Origin: Pseudomonadales bacterium | Lineage (GTDB): Bacteria; Pseudomonadota; Gammaproteobacteria; Pseudomonadales; Azotimanducaceae | Assembly: GCA_012103505.1 (NCBI GenBank) | Contig: WLWP01000001.1 | Span: 1,178,001-1,242,000 of the forward strand | Direction of reading: 5' to 3' | DNA length: 64,000 bases | Part shown: positions 42,368-51,001 of the stretch, one piece after another | Layout of the letters: each line of letters starts with the position of its first letter | Position numbering within the stretch: position 1 is the stretch's first letter | The notes under the pieces: generated by a model | What the model was told of the DNA's origin: nothing | What the model saw: only the letters and a program-made list of their open reading frames with translations | The model's database searches: none | Position numbers and translations under genes: made by a program

Positions 42368-43353
42368 TGAAAACCCGCCGCGCAATGGAAGAGTTTAGCG
42401 TCTCATTTCTAGACGTCATTTGCTGTGGTTTCGGCGCCATTATCCTCCTGTTGATGATCACGAAAACATTGGAGCCGGTGCTGCTCGAAGAATCCAACAT
42501 CAATTTGGAGGGTCAGGTCGCCCAAAGAGAGAATGCACTTTTTGAGATTCGAGGAAAAATCAATGAACTTCGCAGACAGATAAACGATGCAACGTCTGGC
42601 CTACAGGAAAAGCTCGACATGCTAGCCCAGCTACAAGACCAACTGACTCAGATTCTGGGTCAGTTTGACAACTTGTCAGAAGCGCAAAAGGAAATCTCAA
42701 CGCAGAACCTCAAACTGTCGGCCGCAAAGCAGTCATTAACAGACGAGATGCAACGCCTTCTGGGTTTGGACTTCAGGCGGGCTTCTGGTCTCGTTGGTGG
42801 TATTACAGTCGATTCCGAGTACATTATTTTTGTGATCGATACTTCAGGAAGTATGCAAAGTGTTGCGTGGCCGCAGGTTGTGCGTAAGGTCAGCGAAACG
42901 CTTTCGATCTACCCCCGGGTTAAAGGCATTCAAGTAATGAATGACATGGGGGACTACATGTTCTCGCAATACCACGGTGCATGGATTGAAGATACGCCCT
43001 CTCTAAGAAACTCAATCATCAGAACACTGCAGAACTGGGCGCCTTTCAGCAATTCCAGTCCGGTGGAGGGAATTACGGCTGCGATCAACACCTTCTATGA
43101 TCCTGACAAGCGAATCAGCATTTACGTTTTTGGCGATGATTACACTGGGAATTCCATTGAAGAGGTGGTCGAAGCTGTGGATGAAGTAAATCTTGCGGAC
43201 GAGTCTGGGCGTCGGCGCGTGCGCATACACGCAGTAGGATTCCCGGTATATTTGGATCGTCCCAATGCTAGGGTGTACCGCTTTGCGGCATTGATGCGGG
43301 AGCTCGCCTATCGAAACGATGGGACATTCGTTGGGCTAGCTCAGTATCAGTGA
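42367..43353 (+). CDS. TolR-like helix + coiled coil + vWA domain protein, second copy (operon gene 10)
   Basis: 328 residues from ATG 42367; a TTG five codons earlier lies inside gene 9. The helix (about 11-32) reads SVSFLDVICCGFGAIILLLM, aligning with gene 9 through FLDV-x2-CGFGA-x-IL; the key Asp is residue 16. A coiled coil spans about 40-132. The vWA domain follows: YIIFVIDTSGSM (DxSxS at 158-162), the APFSNSSPVEGI loop and YVFGDDYTG. It is a diverged paralogue of gene 9, not a recent duplicate. Two TolR-like subunits with one TolQ-like subunit is the arrangement known for AglRQS of Myxococcus gliding. Confidence 0.85.
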   Translation: MKTRRAMEEFSVSFLDVICCGFGAIILLLMITKTLEPVLLEESNINLEGQVAQRENALFEIRGKINELRRQINDATSGLQEKLDMLAQLQDQLTQILGQFDNLSEAQKEISTQNLKLSAAKQSLTDEMQRLLGLDFRRASGLVGGITVDSEYIIFVIDTSGSMQSVAWPQVVRKVSETLSIYPRVKGIQVMNDMGDYMFSQYHGAWIEDTPSLRNSIIRTLQNWAPFSNSSPVEGITAAINTFYDPDKRISIYVFGDDYTGNSIEEVVEAVDEVNLADESGRRRVRIHAVGFPVYLDRPNARVYRFAALMRELAYRNDGTFVGLAQYQ

Positions 43354-43390
43354 TTTTGTGACTAAATAGATCTGCATTTGAGGGAATTGC

Positions 43391-44122
43391 ATGATTAAAG
43401 AACAATCTAAAACAAAGGCACTCGCTGTCTGCTCAGTTCTGGTAATTGGCTTCCTGCTCTCTGCGTGTGCTGGCACTAAAAACCTGGCGTTGGACACAAC
43501 GTTTCCGGTCCCGTTGATTGACAAACTACCAATGCGACTTGGCGTCTATCTGGACGAAGATCTCAGAGGCTACGTTTACAACGAGAAACTCGAAAAGAAA
43601 GGTGAGTGGAACGTCGATGTAGGTTCCGTGCAGACTGAGCTATTCACAAATCTTGCCGCTGGATTGTTTGAAGGGCATCAGCTTGTCACTGAAACTTCTG
43701 CGCCTAACTTTGACGGCGTACTTGAACCAGAAATCACTGATTTGCAGTTCTCTCTACCAACCCAAACAAGGTCGAATTTCTACGAAGTCTGGATTCGCTA
43801 CAACTTCAAATTGTACGACAGCAACGGCAATACTATTGGCGATTGGCCGCTTCCCGCTTATGGTAAGGCCAGCAAGGAAGACTTCTCTTCGGCATCTTCT
43901 GGTGTAGAAGCTGCAGCCGTAGCCGCTTGCCGAGACGCGATGGCATTTTTTGTATTGAACTTTCAAAAAGTACCAGCGGTCAAACAATGGCTAGCTGCAG
44001 GCAAACCACAACTACCACCTGCACCTGCCCCCATACCGGCGCCTGCTGCTGAAAGCGCATCGCCTGGAGAAGCAACGGATTCGCAACCGAGTACCAGTAC
44101 CGAACCGAGCGCCAGCACATGA
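43391..44122 (+). CDS. Lipoprotein (operon gene 11)
   Basis: 243 residues, good Shine-Dalgarno GAGGGA before the ATG. Lipobox FLLSAC with Cys26, Ala at +2, so outer membrane predicted. The core (about 40-195) begins MRLGVYLDEDLRGYVYNEK and includes VGSVQTELFTNLAAGLFE, VLEPEITDLQFSLP and FYEVWIRYNFKLYDSNGNTIGDWPLPAYGKA, an alpha/beta arrangement similar in style to gene 3. The last 45 residues are a Pro/Ala/Ser-rich tail. Family not recognised. It overlaps gene 12 by 4 bp (ATGA). Confidence 0.8.
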   Translation: MIKEQSKTKALAVCSVLVIGFLLSACAGTKNLALDTTFPVPLIDKLPMRLGVYLDEDLRGYVYNEKLEKKGEWNVDVGSVQTELFTNLAAGLFEGHQLVTETSAPNFDGVLEPEITDLQFSLPTQTRSNFYEVWIRYNFKLYDSNGNTIGDWPLPAYGKASKEDFSSASSGVEAAAVAACRDAMAFFVLNFQKVPAVKQWLAAGKPQLPPAPAPIPAPAAESASPGEATDSQPSTSTEPSAST

Positions 44123-44805
44123 AGACAACAAGATCCACGGCCCATGTATTTTTGAGCGCCAGCATCATTGCGTTAACCGCATTGGCTGTGAGCGGTTGTG
44201 TGACGTCGACAGTCGAGCAAGTTAGGGAATCTGCGACGGGTATGTCGGCCGGAGACTCGGTGGTCGTTCTCGGTAGGCGCAATCGTCCCAGCCAGACCCA
44301 AACAGAGCTCGACTTCATCGATTGCGTGTCAAACAACATGGCTGATGGATCCAACAGTGTTGCAGTGATTACTGAGCAAGATTTCATGGATGCGATGTTT
44401 CCTTGGTTTGAACCTCGCACAGCCCCTCTAAACACAAATGAACTTCCTGGGCTGTTACAACAACCTGTCCTTGCAGAGCGTCTGCGTGAGATTGGTCTGA
44501 AGTATTTGGTTTGGGTCGAAGGCTCAACTAAAAGAACATCACAAACTGGGTCGATGTCCTGCACGGCCACACCAGGCGGCGCTGGATGTTTTGGGTTCCT
44601 AACATGGGATAACGATTCGTCGTACGAAGCATCTATCTGGAACGCGCATACAGCTAAGACTGCTGGCAAAGTAAGCTCGGACGCTGCCGGAACCAGCTAT
44701 ATACCCGCGATCGTTGTACCCATACCAATCATCGCGAGAGTGCAAACATCGGCCTGTTCTAAGCTTGCAGACCAATTAAAGATATTTGTACAGGATGAAG
44801 TTTAA
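44119..44805 (+). CDS. Lipoprotein (operon gene 12, last)
   Basis: 228 residues. Signal SASIIALTALAVSGC ends in an acylated Cys near residue 27 with Val at +2. The mature part starts TSTVEQVRESATGMSAGDSVVVLGRRN, continues with DFIDCVSNNMADGSNSVAVITEQDFMDAMFPWFEPRTAP and LREIGLKYLVWVEGSTKR, and has two Cys pairs (SMSCTATPGGAGCFG). The layout resembles stress-related lipoproteins that are predicted to bind small partners, but no function is assigned. The stop codon is one base from the stop of the convergent methyltransferase gene. Confidence 0.8.
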   Translation: MKTTRSTAHVFLSASIIALTALAVSGCVTSTVEQVRESATGMSAGDSVVVLGRRNRPSQTQTELDFIDCVSNNMADGSNSVAVITEQDFMDAMFPWFEPRTAPLNTNELPGLLQQPVLAERLREIGLKYLVWVEGSTKRTSQTGSMSCTATPGGAGCFGFLTWDNDSSYEASIWNAHTAKTAGKVSSDAAGTSYIPAIVVPIPIIARVQTSACSKLADQLKIFVQDEV

Positions 44806-44806
44806 G

Positions 44807-45463
44807 CTATTGTTTTTTATTAGTTTTTTTAGGCTTCTTTAGCTTCACTTCGACGATTTCCCCCTCATAACGATCGGGCTCGCTCGCATACCATTGCTGC
44901 AGCTCGGTATCATGTTTCGACGCCATTTGGTCGCAATACTCGTAAAACGTAGGCCGTCCAGGATCCGCGATGATGACGCTTTCTACGCCACTCTTAAGTG
45001 CACGATTCGTCATGCGTACCAAGGGTTGTACAAGCGAGTCCCAGAAACAAATATCTCCGCCAATAATATGATTGAAGGGTGCAAGGTCCACTGCCTTCAG
45101 TTTCGTGAAATCAGCCTTCTGCTGCTCAACCTCCACCCCGTTTAGGTCTGCAAGCACCTCTACAAAGGGGAATACAGCTGGATCCAGATCCATCGCGGTC
45201 ATACGGGCAGAAAACTTTCGGGCGCAAAAAACCGAGAGCCCAGCCCACCCACAGCCAATTTCTGCCGCCTTCGCGCCCTTTTTTAGACCTCGCTCAGAGA
45301 GATAGTCCATGAGCAGAAAACTGGATCCCCACGCTCTATCGCCGTGGATAGACGGTTTGTACCGTTTTCTGAGCGTTTTGATCAATCTGTGCTTCGTTGA
45401 TAAGAGGTATATTCCGTACGCGTATTCAACATTAGCCTCTGGCACCCGTTGCAACTTGGGCAT
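44807..45463 (-). CDS. SAM-dependent methyltransferase, METTL21/protein-lysine type fold
   Basis: 218-residue class I methyltransferase: AAEIGCGWAGLSVFCARKF (motif I, about 67-85), MTAMDLDPAVFPFVEVLADLNG, FNHIIGGDICFWDSLVQPLV in the place of motif IV, and SVIIADPGRPTFYEYCDQM. This resembles the METTL21/NNMT-like group of protein-lysine or small-molecule methyltransferases. The C-terminus is a Lys-rich tail (LKKPKKTNKKQ). A GGGGAG lies 9 bases before the ATG. The gene is divergent from sufB, so the IscR site between them might affect both. Confidence 0.8.
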   Translation of the reverse strand: MPKLQRVPEANVEYAYGIYLLSTKHRLIKTLRKRYKPSIHGDRAWGSSFLLMDYLSERGLKKGAKAAEIGCGWAGLSVFCARKFSARMTAMDLDPAVFPFVEVLADLNGVEVEQQKADFTKLKAVDLAPFNHIIGGDICFWDSLVQPLVRMTNRALKSGVESVIIADPGRPTFYEYCDQMASKHDTELQQWYASEPDRYEGEIVEVKLKKPKKTNKKQ

Positions 45464-45511
45464 TAATCGACTCCCCTCACCTTTTTATCATCGAAAATAG
45501 ACGCATACAGA

Positions 45512-45536
45512 ATACCCGACTAATTTACTTGGGTAT
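45512..45536. promoter_or_regulatory. Type-1 IscR binding site
   Basis: The 25-bp sequence starts ATACCCGACT and ends GGGTAT. Compared with the type-1 [2Fe-2S]-IscR consensus (ATASYYGACTRWWWYAGTCRRSTAT) it matches at 23 of 25 positions; mismatches are at 17 (C for G) and 19 (T for C). It contains the outer inverted repeat ATACCC/GGGTAT. It overlaps the suf -35 element, so [2Fe-2S]-IscR should repress suf when clusters are plentiful. No iscR gene lies in this window. Confidence 0.85.
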
Positions 45537-45553
45537 TTACATGAGAGTAAAAT
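45525..45553 (+). promoter_or_regulatory. suf operon promoter
   Basis: TTACTT (45525-45530), 17-base spacer, TAAAAT (45548-45553) is a reasonable sigma-70 promoter. The -35 lies in the IscR site, the expected geometry for repression. Transcription would begin near 45560. A small inverted repeat (ACGCC/GGCGT, about 45562-45580) would lie at the 5' end of the message. A 30-codon ORF begins at 45541 but overlaps sufB out of frame and is not supported. Confidence 0.6.
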
Positions 45554-45616
45554 TGCGCCGCAGACGCCTTTTACCCGGCGTAGTAAACCACACGCTAGAA
45601 ATCCAGGAAAAGTGTC

Positions 45617-47083
45617 TTGAACCAATCAGTTGACGACTTAGTAGAAAAGGCCGGAGATTACGAAGCTGGGTTCGTAACTGATGTCGATGCGGAGACATTT
45701 CCACCCGGATTAAGCGTTGAGGTCGTAAAGGCCATATCCGCGAAAAAAGGTGAGCCAGATTGGATGACCGAATGGCGTCTAAAAGCCTTTGCAGCCTGGT
45801 CCGAAATGCCAACCCCACACTGGGCACACGTTCATTTTCCGGAAATAGACTTTCAATCGATTTCCTATTACTCCGCCCCGAAGAGCCAAGAAGATGGACC
45901 TCGCTCGCTGGACGAAGTTGACCCCGAACTGCTCGCAACTTACGAAAAACTTGGCATTCCACTGCACGAGCAAGCAGCTCTTGCCGGTGTGATTTCAGAT
46001 CGTCCGAACGTCGCCGTGGACGCCGTATTTGATAGCGTCTCCATCGCGACAACTTTCCGCGAGACGCTTGCCGAAGCCGGTGTCATCTTTTGCCCTATCT
46101 CCGAAGCCGTACACGAACATCCGGAATTGATCCAAAAATACATCGGCAGCGTTGTCCCCCAAAAAGACAATTACTACGCTGCCCTGAACTCTGCTGTCTT
46201 TAGCGACGGCTCGTTTGTCTACATCCCAAAAGGTGTCCGCTGCCCCATGGAGCTATCCACCTATTTTCGCATCAACGAGCGCAATACGGGGCAGTTCGAA
46301 CGAACTCTCATCATTGCAGATGAAGGTAGCCATGTGAGCTACCTTGAAGGTTGTACCGCACCGATGCGAGATGAAAACCAGCTGCATGCGGCCGTCGTCG
46401 AATTGGTTGCCCTTGGTGATGCTGAAATCAAGTACTCCACCGTCCAAAATTGGTACCCGGGTGATGAGAATGGCAAAGGCGGCATCTACAACTTTGTTAC
46501 CAAGCGAGGTCTATGCGGCGGTCCCCGTGCAAAGATTTCGTGGACACAAGTTGAAACAGGATCAGCGATCACTTGGAAATATCCTAGCGTCATTCTGCGT
46601 GGTGATGAATCCGTCGGTGAATTCTACTCGGTCGCCCTCACGGGCAATTTACAACAAGCGGACACCGGCACGAAGATGATCCACTTGGGCAAAGACACTA
46701 GTAGCACGATCATTTCCAAAGGAATCAGCACGGGACGCAGTGAAAACACTTATAGAGGGCTTGTTCGTATCTCGCCAACCGCAGCAAGAGCCCGCAACTT
46801 TACGCAGTGTGATTCATTGCTTATCGGTAAGTCCTGCGGCGCCCACACTTTTCCTTATATCGAGAACAAGAACGCAACGTCGGTCATCGAGCATGAAGCG
46901 ACGACGTCCAAGGTTAGCGATGACCAATTATTTGCCTGTCAGCAACGAGGCATCGACCCGGAAAAAGCCGTGAGCATGATTGTTAATGGGTTCTGCAAGG
47001 ATGTCTTTCGAGAGCTGCCGATGGAGTTTGCAGTGGAAGCCGGTAAGTTGTTAGAAGTTAGCTTAGAAGGAGCTGTCGGTTGA
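45617..47083 (+). CDS. sufB: Fe-S cluster assembly scaffold protein SufB
   Basis: 488-residue subunit of the SufBC2D scaffold on which Fe-S clusters are built from SufS/SufE-derived sulfur. The TTG at 45617 has CAGGA about 8 bases upstream. Conserved segments: [99 protein letters not shown] (cluster-site Cys) and [20 protein letters not shown]. First gene of a seven-gene suf operon; sufC overlaps by 4 bp. Confidence 0.97.
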   Translation: MNQSVDDLVEKAGDYEAGFVTDVDAETFPPGLSVEVVKAISAKKGEPDWMTEWRLKAFAAWSEMPTPHWAHVHFPEIDFQSISYYSAPKSQEDGPRSLDEVDPELLATYEKLGIPLHEQAALAGVISDRPNVAVDAVFDSVSIATTFRETLAEAGVIFCPISEAVHEHPELIQKYIGSVVPQKDNYYAALNSAVFSDGSFVYIPKGVRCPMELSTYFRINERNTGQFERTLIIADEGSHVSYLEGCTAPMRDENQLHAAVVELVALGDAEIKYSTVQNWYPGDENGKGGIYNFVTKRGLCGGPRAKISWTQVETGSAITWKYPSVILRGDESVGEFYSVALTGNLQQADTGTKMIHLGKDTSSTIISKGISTGRSENTYRGLVRISPTAARARNFTQCDSLLIGKSCGAHTFPYIENKNATSVIEHEATTSKVSDDQLFACQQRGIDPEKAVSMIVNGFCKDVFRELPMEFAVEAGKLLEVSLEGAVG

Positions 47084-47826
47084 GTCTGTTAGAAGTACGA
47101 GGACTGGAAGTTGAAGTTGCAGGTAAGAAGATCCTCAACGGGCTAAATCTCACCGTCGCTGAAGGTGAAGTCCACGCCATCATGGGGCCCAACGGCTCAG
47201 GCAAGTCGACCCTTGCGAACGTACTTTCTGGCAAACCAGGGTATACGATCCTGGAAGGAGAAGTGACCTATGACGGTAAGGACCTAACTGCCCTAGAACC
47301 TCATGAGCGCGCTCACGATGGTGTGTTTCTTGCTTTTCAATACCCGGTTGAAATTCCAGGTGTTAGCAACATGGAGTTCTTAAAGACCTGTATCGACTCC
47401 TTGGCACATGCTCGCGATCTTGAACAACCCAACGCAGCAAGCCTCATCAAGCAGGTGCGCGAACTTGCCGGGTCACTTGACCTGAATCCAGAATTTCTGA
47501 AAAGAGGTGTAAACGAAGGCTTCAGCGGCGGCGAGAAAAAACGCAATGAAATTCTACAACTCCTGCTCATGGATCCGAGGCTGGCCATTCTCGATGAAAC
47601 CGATTCCGGCTTAGATATTGATGCCCTGCAGGTCGTTGCGAAAGGCGTCAACAGATACAAAGGCTCAGCCAACGCTGTTGTCTTGATCACTCACTACCAG
47701 CGCCTGTTAGATCACATCGTGCCTGACGTCGTGCATGTGCTCGCCAACGGTCAAATTATCCAGTCTGGTGATAAATCTCTGGCGTTAGAACTAGAAGAGA
47801 AGGGTTACTCATGGCTAGTCGGATAG
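47080..47826 (+). CDS. sufC: Fe-S cluster assembly ATPase SufC
   Basis: 248-residue ABC-type ATPase of the SufBCD complex. Walker [15 protein letters not shown] (about 36-49), Q-loop region [18 protein letters not shown], signature [14 protein letters not shown], Walker [17 protein letters not shown] and H-loop ITHYQRLL are all present, with the KKR insertion after the signature typical of SufC. The TTG start overlaps the sufB TGA (TTGA). sufD starts 16 bases before its end. Confidence 0.97.
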   Translation: MSLLEVRGLEVEVAGKKILNGLNLTVAEGEVHAIMGPNGSGKSTLANVLSGKPGYTILEGEVTYDGKDLTALEPHERAHDGVFLAFQYPVEIPGVSNMEFLKTCIDSLAHARDLEQPNAASLIKQVRELAGSLDLNPEFLKRGVNEGFSGGEKKRNEILQLLLMDPRLAILDETDSGLDIDALQVVAKGVNRYKGSANAVVLITHYQRLLDHIVPDVVHVLANGQIIQSGDKSLALELEEKGYSWLVG

Positions 47827-48818
47827 ACCCCGCGTGGTGGTCTTTTGAGAAGTCCTTATCGGATACCATCGAGCAAGAGCTCGCGAAACCGAAGCATCGT
47901 GAGCGTTGGAAGTACACTCGATCAACGAAGGCACTTGAGTTAGTACCAAACCCTGTCGACCACGGTACTGTCAGTGTTGCACCGGGTATTGATCTCGATG
48001 CGCAGTTAGTCAACGCACCCGAAGCACTGACACCCTTTCTACATGGCCAAGAGTTGACGACCAAAGTGATGCGAGATGGCGAATCTCTGGCGTTGGAAGA
48101 TCTCTCGGGACCGCTGTTAATCAATGTCGCTGCAAATGCAACGGTGTCCATTACCCGCTCAGAGGTGCAATCCAGTTCTTTTATTTGGATTGATGTACAG
48201 GACGGCGCTCAGGCTCAAATTTCGTTCAACTCACTCGATCACACCGCGCTGTGGGATAACCTCAATATAGTGATTCGCAAAGATGCGGAGGTCTCGCTGG
48301 ACCTTCACCACCTAGGTAGTCCGCTCTGTCGACAGGATATCCAAGTGCGGTGCGTTGCAAGTGGAGCAAACGTCACAATCAGTTCAGCGGCCAGTGTTTT
48401 GCCAGGCATGCACCTTGATCAGCAAGTTACGGTTCAACATCAAGCACCAAACACGTCGTCGCAACAGCGCTTCCACACAACTGGTAGTGACAAGAGCAAG
48501 ATTACGTTCAACGGCAGAATACACATCCACAAGGATTGCCCGGGAGTAAGCGCACACCTATCTAACAAAAACCTCGCGCTCAGTGATAGTGCCGTTATAA
48601 ACACAAAACCCGAGTTGGAAATTTATACGGACGATGTCGCGTGTTCACATGGCGCTACAGTTGGGGCACTAGCTTCTGCGGAGCTCTTCTACTGCACCAG
48701 CCGCGGCATAACGCCAGAACGCGCCAAACAAATGTTGAGCCTCGCGTTCTTGAACATTGCTTCAACAGGACCTTTAAGTGACGCTGCGATCGAACAGTTC
48801 AAGCGGGCACTCGCGTGA
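47811..48818 (+). CDS. sufD: Fe-S cluster assembly protein SufD
   Basis: 335-residue partner of SufB. The N-terminal helical part (WWSFEKSLSDTIEQELAKPKHRERWKYTRSTKALEL) leads into the right-handed beta-helix core. The C-terminal SufBD signature is SDSAVINTKPELEIYTDDVACSHGATVGALASAELFYCTSRGI, with the conserved Cys and His of the SufB-SufD interface. It is shorter than E. coli SufD (about 420 residues), mainly in the N-terminal part. It overlaps sufC and sufS. Confidence 0.95.
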   Translation: MASRIDPAWWSFEKSLSDTIEQELAKPKHRERWKYTRSTKALELVPNPVDHGTVSVAPGIDLDAQLVNAPEALTPFLHGQELTTKVMRDGESLALEDLSGPLLINVAANATVSITRSEVQSSSFIWIDVQDGAQAQISFNSLDHTALWDNLNIVIRKDAEVSLDLHHLGSPLCRQDIQVRCVASGANVTISSAASVLPGMHLDQQVTVQHQAPNTSSQQRFHTTGSDKSKITFNGRIHIHKDCPGVSAHLSNKNLALSDSAVINTKPELEIYTDDVACSHGATVGALASAELFYCTSRGITPERAKQMLSLAFLNIASTGPLSDAAIEQFKRALA

Positions 48819-50023
48819 ATTCAATCCGCGCAGACTTTCCAATATTGAGTCGACAGTTTCGCGACCAGGAAATTGTCTACCTCGATAGCGCAGCAACCAC
48901 ACAAAAACCACAAGTGGTGATCGATGCGATCAGTCACTACTACGAACATTACAACTCAAACGTTCACAGAGCTGCACATGTAATGGCAGGCGAGGCCACT
49001 GAAGCATTCGAGGGTTCAAGGGCGGCTATCGGCCGTTGGATAAATTCGGAGCTAAGCAGCGAAATAGTATTCACAAGAGGGACGACGGAAGGCATCAATC
49101 TCGTTGCCCAAGTTCTCGGCGATGCGAACAAACTCCGTGCTGGTGATGAGATCGTCATAACCGAAATGGAACACCACTCCAATATTGTCCCCTGGCAAAT
49201 GCTAGCCCAACGTACGGGTGCAACACTGCGTGGTATCAAGGTGAAGCTTTCCGGCGAGTTGGACTTAGACGACGCTGCTGAAGTAATCAACGAGCGGACG
49301 CGTATCCTCGCTTTCGGGCACGTATCAAATGCGCTTGGTACGGTGAATCCTGTCGAAGATCTTCTGGCGATGGCCGCGCATTATGGGGCCATCACGGTCA
49401 TTGACGGTGCCCAAGCAGCACTACATCAAATGGTGGACGTGCAAGCTCTTGGTTGTGATTTCTACTGCTTTTCCGGGCACAAAATGTTCGGGCCAACAGG
49501 CATTGGCATACTCTATGGCAAACAAGTACTGTTAGAGGAACTCCCACCTTGGCAAGGCGGAGGAGAGATGATCGAACGTGTCACGCTGCAGGCGAGCACC
49601 TATCAAAAACCGCCCTACAAATTTGAAGCTGGTACGCCAAACATCGCGGGCGCCATTGGCTTGGGTGCCGCCGTTGCGTACATAGAAAGCCTCGAGCTCG
49701 CCAGTCTCAACGCAGCAGAAGATGCGCTCGTTAAAAAAACGATCAGCGGATTGAAACAGATACCTGGTATACAGTTAGTTGGCGAACCTGCGAATCGCTC
49801 GTCTGTAGTCTCGTTCATTGTCGATGCCGCCCATCCTCATGACGTAGGCACCCTCCTCGATCAACAAGGTGTCGCTGTTCGAACCGGCCACCATTGCACG
49901 ATGCCTCTAATGGATGCCCTCGACGTACCGGGGACAGTTCGAGCATCCTTTAGCCTTTATTCAAACGATGACGACGTAACTCGTCTGTTGGATGGCGTGC
50001 AGAAAGCGCTGACCTTCTTGTAG
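48815..50023 (+). CDS. sufS: Cysteine desulfurase SufS
   Basis: 402-residue group II cysteine desulfurase that takes sulfur from cysteine with PLP and passes it to SufE. YLDSAATTQKPQVVIDAI, the VFTRGTTEGINLVAQ loop, TEMEHHSNIVPWQ, the PLP-lysine loop FSGHKMFGPTGIG and the persulfide Cys in VRTGHHCTMPLMD are all present. The GTG start overlaps the sufD stop (GTGA). Confidence 0.96.
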   Translation: MNSIRADFPILSRQFRDQEIVYLDSAATTQKPQVVIDAISHYYEHYNSNVHRAAHVMAGEATEAFEGSRAAIGRWINSELSSEIVFTRGTTEGINLVAQVLGDANKLRAGDEIVITEMEHHSNIVPWQMLAQRTGATLRGIKVKLSGELDLDDAAEVINERTRILAFGHVSNALGTVNPVEDLLAMAAHYGAITVIDGAQAALHQMVDVQALGCDFYCFSGHKMFGPTGIGILYGKQVLLEELPPWQGGGEMIERVTLQASTYQKPPYKFEAGTPNIAGAIGLGAAVAYIESLELASLNAAEDALVKKTISGLKQIPGIQLVGEPANRSSVVSFIVDAAHPHDVGTLLDQQGVAVRTGHHCTMPLMDALDVPGTVRASFSLYSNDDDVTRLLDGVQKALTFL

Positions 50024-50032
50024 GAGATACAT

Positions 50033-50434
50033 ATGAGTGAACCGAACATACAGATAACCGACCAAGCCCTTGCCCACATCCGCCGACAGCTGGATTTGAC
50101 CCAAGCTGGCTACCTCCGGCTGGGGGTGAAAGAAAGTGGCTGCAACGGTTTCATGTACATGCTTGACTATCTCGAAGCACCGGAACAAGAGGATATCTGC
50201 ATCGAATTCCCAGAATCCGTTAGTGTCTGCGTAGCGGCCGAAGACTTGCAGATGGTCAGCGGTACTGAAGTCGATATGCTGACCCAAGGACTCAACACTG
50301 CACTTGTTTTCAAGAACCCTAATGCAACGAGCTATTGTGGGTGTGGTGAGAGTTTTGCTGTCGGCGGTGAACCTGACGACCTCGATACCAGTGGCGCTGC
50401 GGACCTCGCGACAAATGTCGGTACGAGTTCGTGA
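50033..50434 (+). CDS. sufA: A-type Fe-S carrier (SufA/IscA family)
   Basis: 133-residue HesB/IscA-family carrier that moves clusters from the scaffold to target proteins. It has the three conserved cysteines: Cys in VKESGCNGFMYMLDY and the pair in SYCGCGESF. The core ends at about residue 105; a 25-residue acidic, probably disordered tail (GGEPDDLDTSGAADLATNVGTSS) is unusual. The ATG has AGGAGA upstream. I use sufA because of context; the sequence fits any A-type carrier. Confidence 0.9.
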   Translation: MSEPNIQITDQALAHIRRQLDLTQAGYLRLGVKESGCNGFMYMLDYLEAPEQEDICIEFPESVSVCVAAEDLQMVSGTEVDMLTQGLNTALVFKNPNATSYCGCGESFAVGGEPDDLDTSGAADLATNVGTSS

Positions 50435-50479
50435 TATATAGCTCCCGCTTTTTTTTGCAGCCAGCTAGAAGGGTATTCT

Positions 50480-51001
50480 GTGGAACGTAGAGTCGTCCCA
50501 GTAGAGCGAGATTGTGAAGCGAGACTAGTTCCTACCGGTGACCAGATCAGTATTCCAGCGGGTTCGTTCGTCACGCTGACTCAGACCTTGGGTGGTACCT
50601 ACACTATTGTGCACCACGGCAATATGGCGCGCATCGCTGGTAGCGACGGGGATGCCCTCGGCTTTGAACCGGAAGTGTTGGAATTTCCAGAAGAGGACTC
50701 AACGCCAAGCGTAAAACACATTTGGTTTGCGCTCCGCTCGGTCTTCGATCCAGAGATTCCGGTGAACATTGCAGATTTAGGGCTGATCTATAACGTAGAG
50801 CTGAAAGGCACGACCGCTCATATCAGAATGACGCTTACTGCACCGGGCTGCGGCATGGGACCAGTACTCGTTGCCGAGGTTGAAGAACGGGTTAAGCAGG
50901 CCCCAGGCATAAACGAAGTCGATATTGATCTCGTGTTCGAACCACCTTGGTCACGCAACATGATGACCGAAGAGGCGCAGCTTGAGCTTGGTCTGTTCTA
51001 G
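50480..51001 (+). CDS. sufT: Putative Fe-S cluster maturation protein SufT
   Basis: 173-residue protein with a DUF59/MIP18 domain (about 75-165) following a SufT-specific N-terminal beta region (IPAGSFVTLTQTLGGTYTIVHHGNMARIAGSDGDALG). Signature segments: VFDPEIPVNIADLGLIYNVEL and MTLTAPGCGMGPVLVAEVEERV with the conserved Cys. SufT helps mature Fe-S proteins under high demand. Starts at GTG 50480; its TAG overlaps the sufE GTG by one base. Confidence 0.93.
   Translation: MERRVVPVERDCEARLVPTGDQISIPAGSFVTLTQTLGGTYTIVHHGNMARIAGSDGDALGFEPEVLEFPEEDSTPSVKHIWFALRSVFDPEIPVNIADLGLIYNVELKGTTAHIRMTLTAPGCGMGPVLVAEVEERVKQAPGINEVDIDLVFEPPWSRNMMTEEAQLELGLF

Noticed and set aside
43980..44669. 229-codon minus-strand ORF opposite the two terminal lipoprotein genes
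   Set aside because: The plus-strand genes have signal peptides, lipoboxes and coupled starts; the antisense frame has none of these.
31414..44805. Zorya (ZorAB) anti-phage system, Tol-Pal, Ton or AglRQS proper
   Set aside because: ZorB and Pal-type proteins have OmpA-like peptidoglycan-binding domains and Zorya carries helicase/nuclease genes; TolA, TolB, Pal and a TonB with membrane anchor are missing; the vWA domains, PEGA-SUMF1 and Hsp70-like proteins do not occur in those systems.
45541..45633. 30-codon ORF (MRVKLRRRRL...) upstream of sufB
   Set aside because: It overlaps the -10 region, its start would precede the predicted transcription start, and it runs out of frame into sufB.
50434..50480. 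Run of eight T residues between sufA and sufT as a terminator
   Set aside because: No stable GC-rich stem precedes it, and sufT-sufE clearly continue the suf operon.
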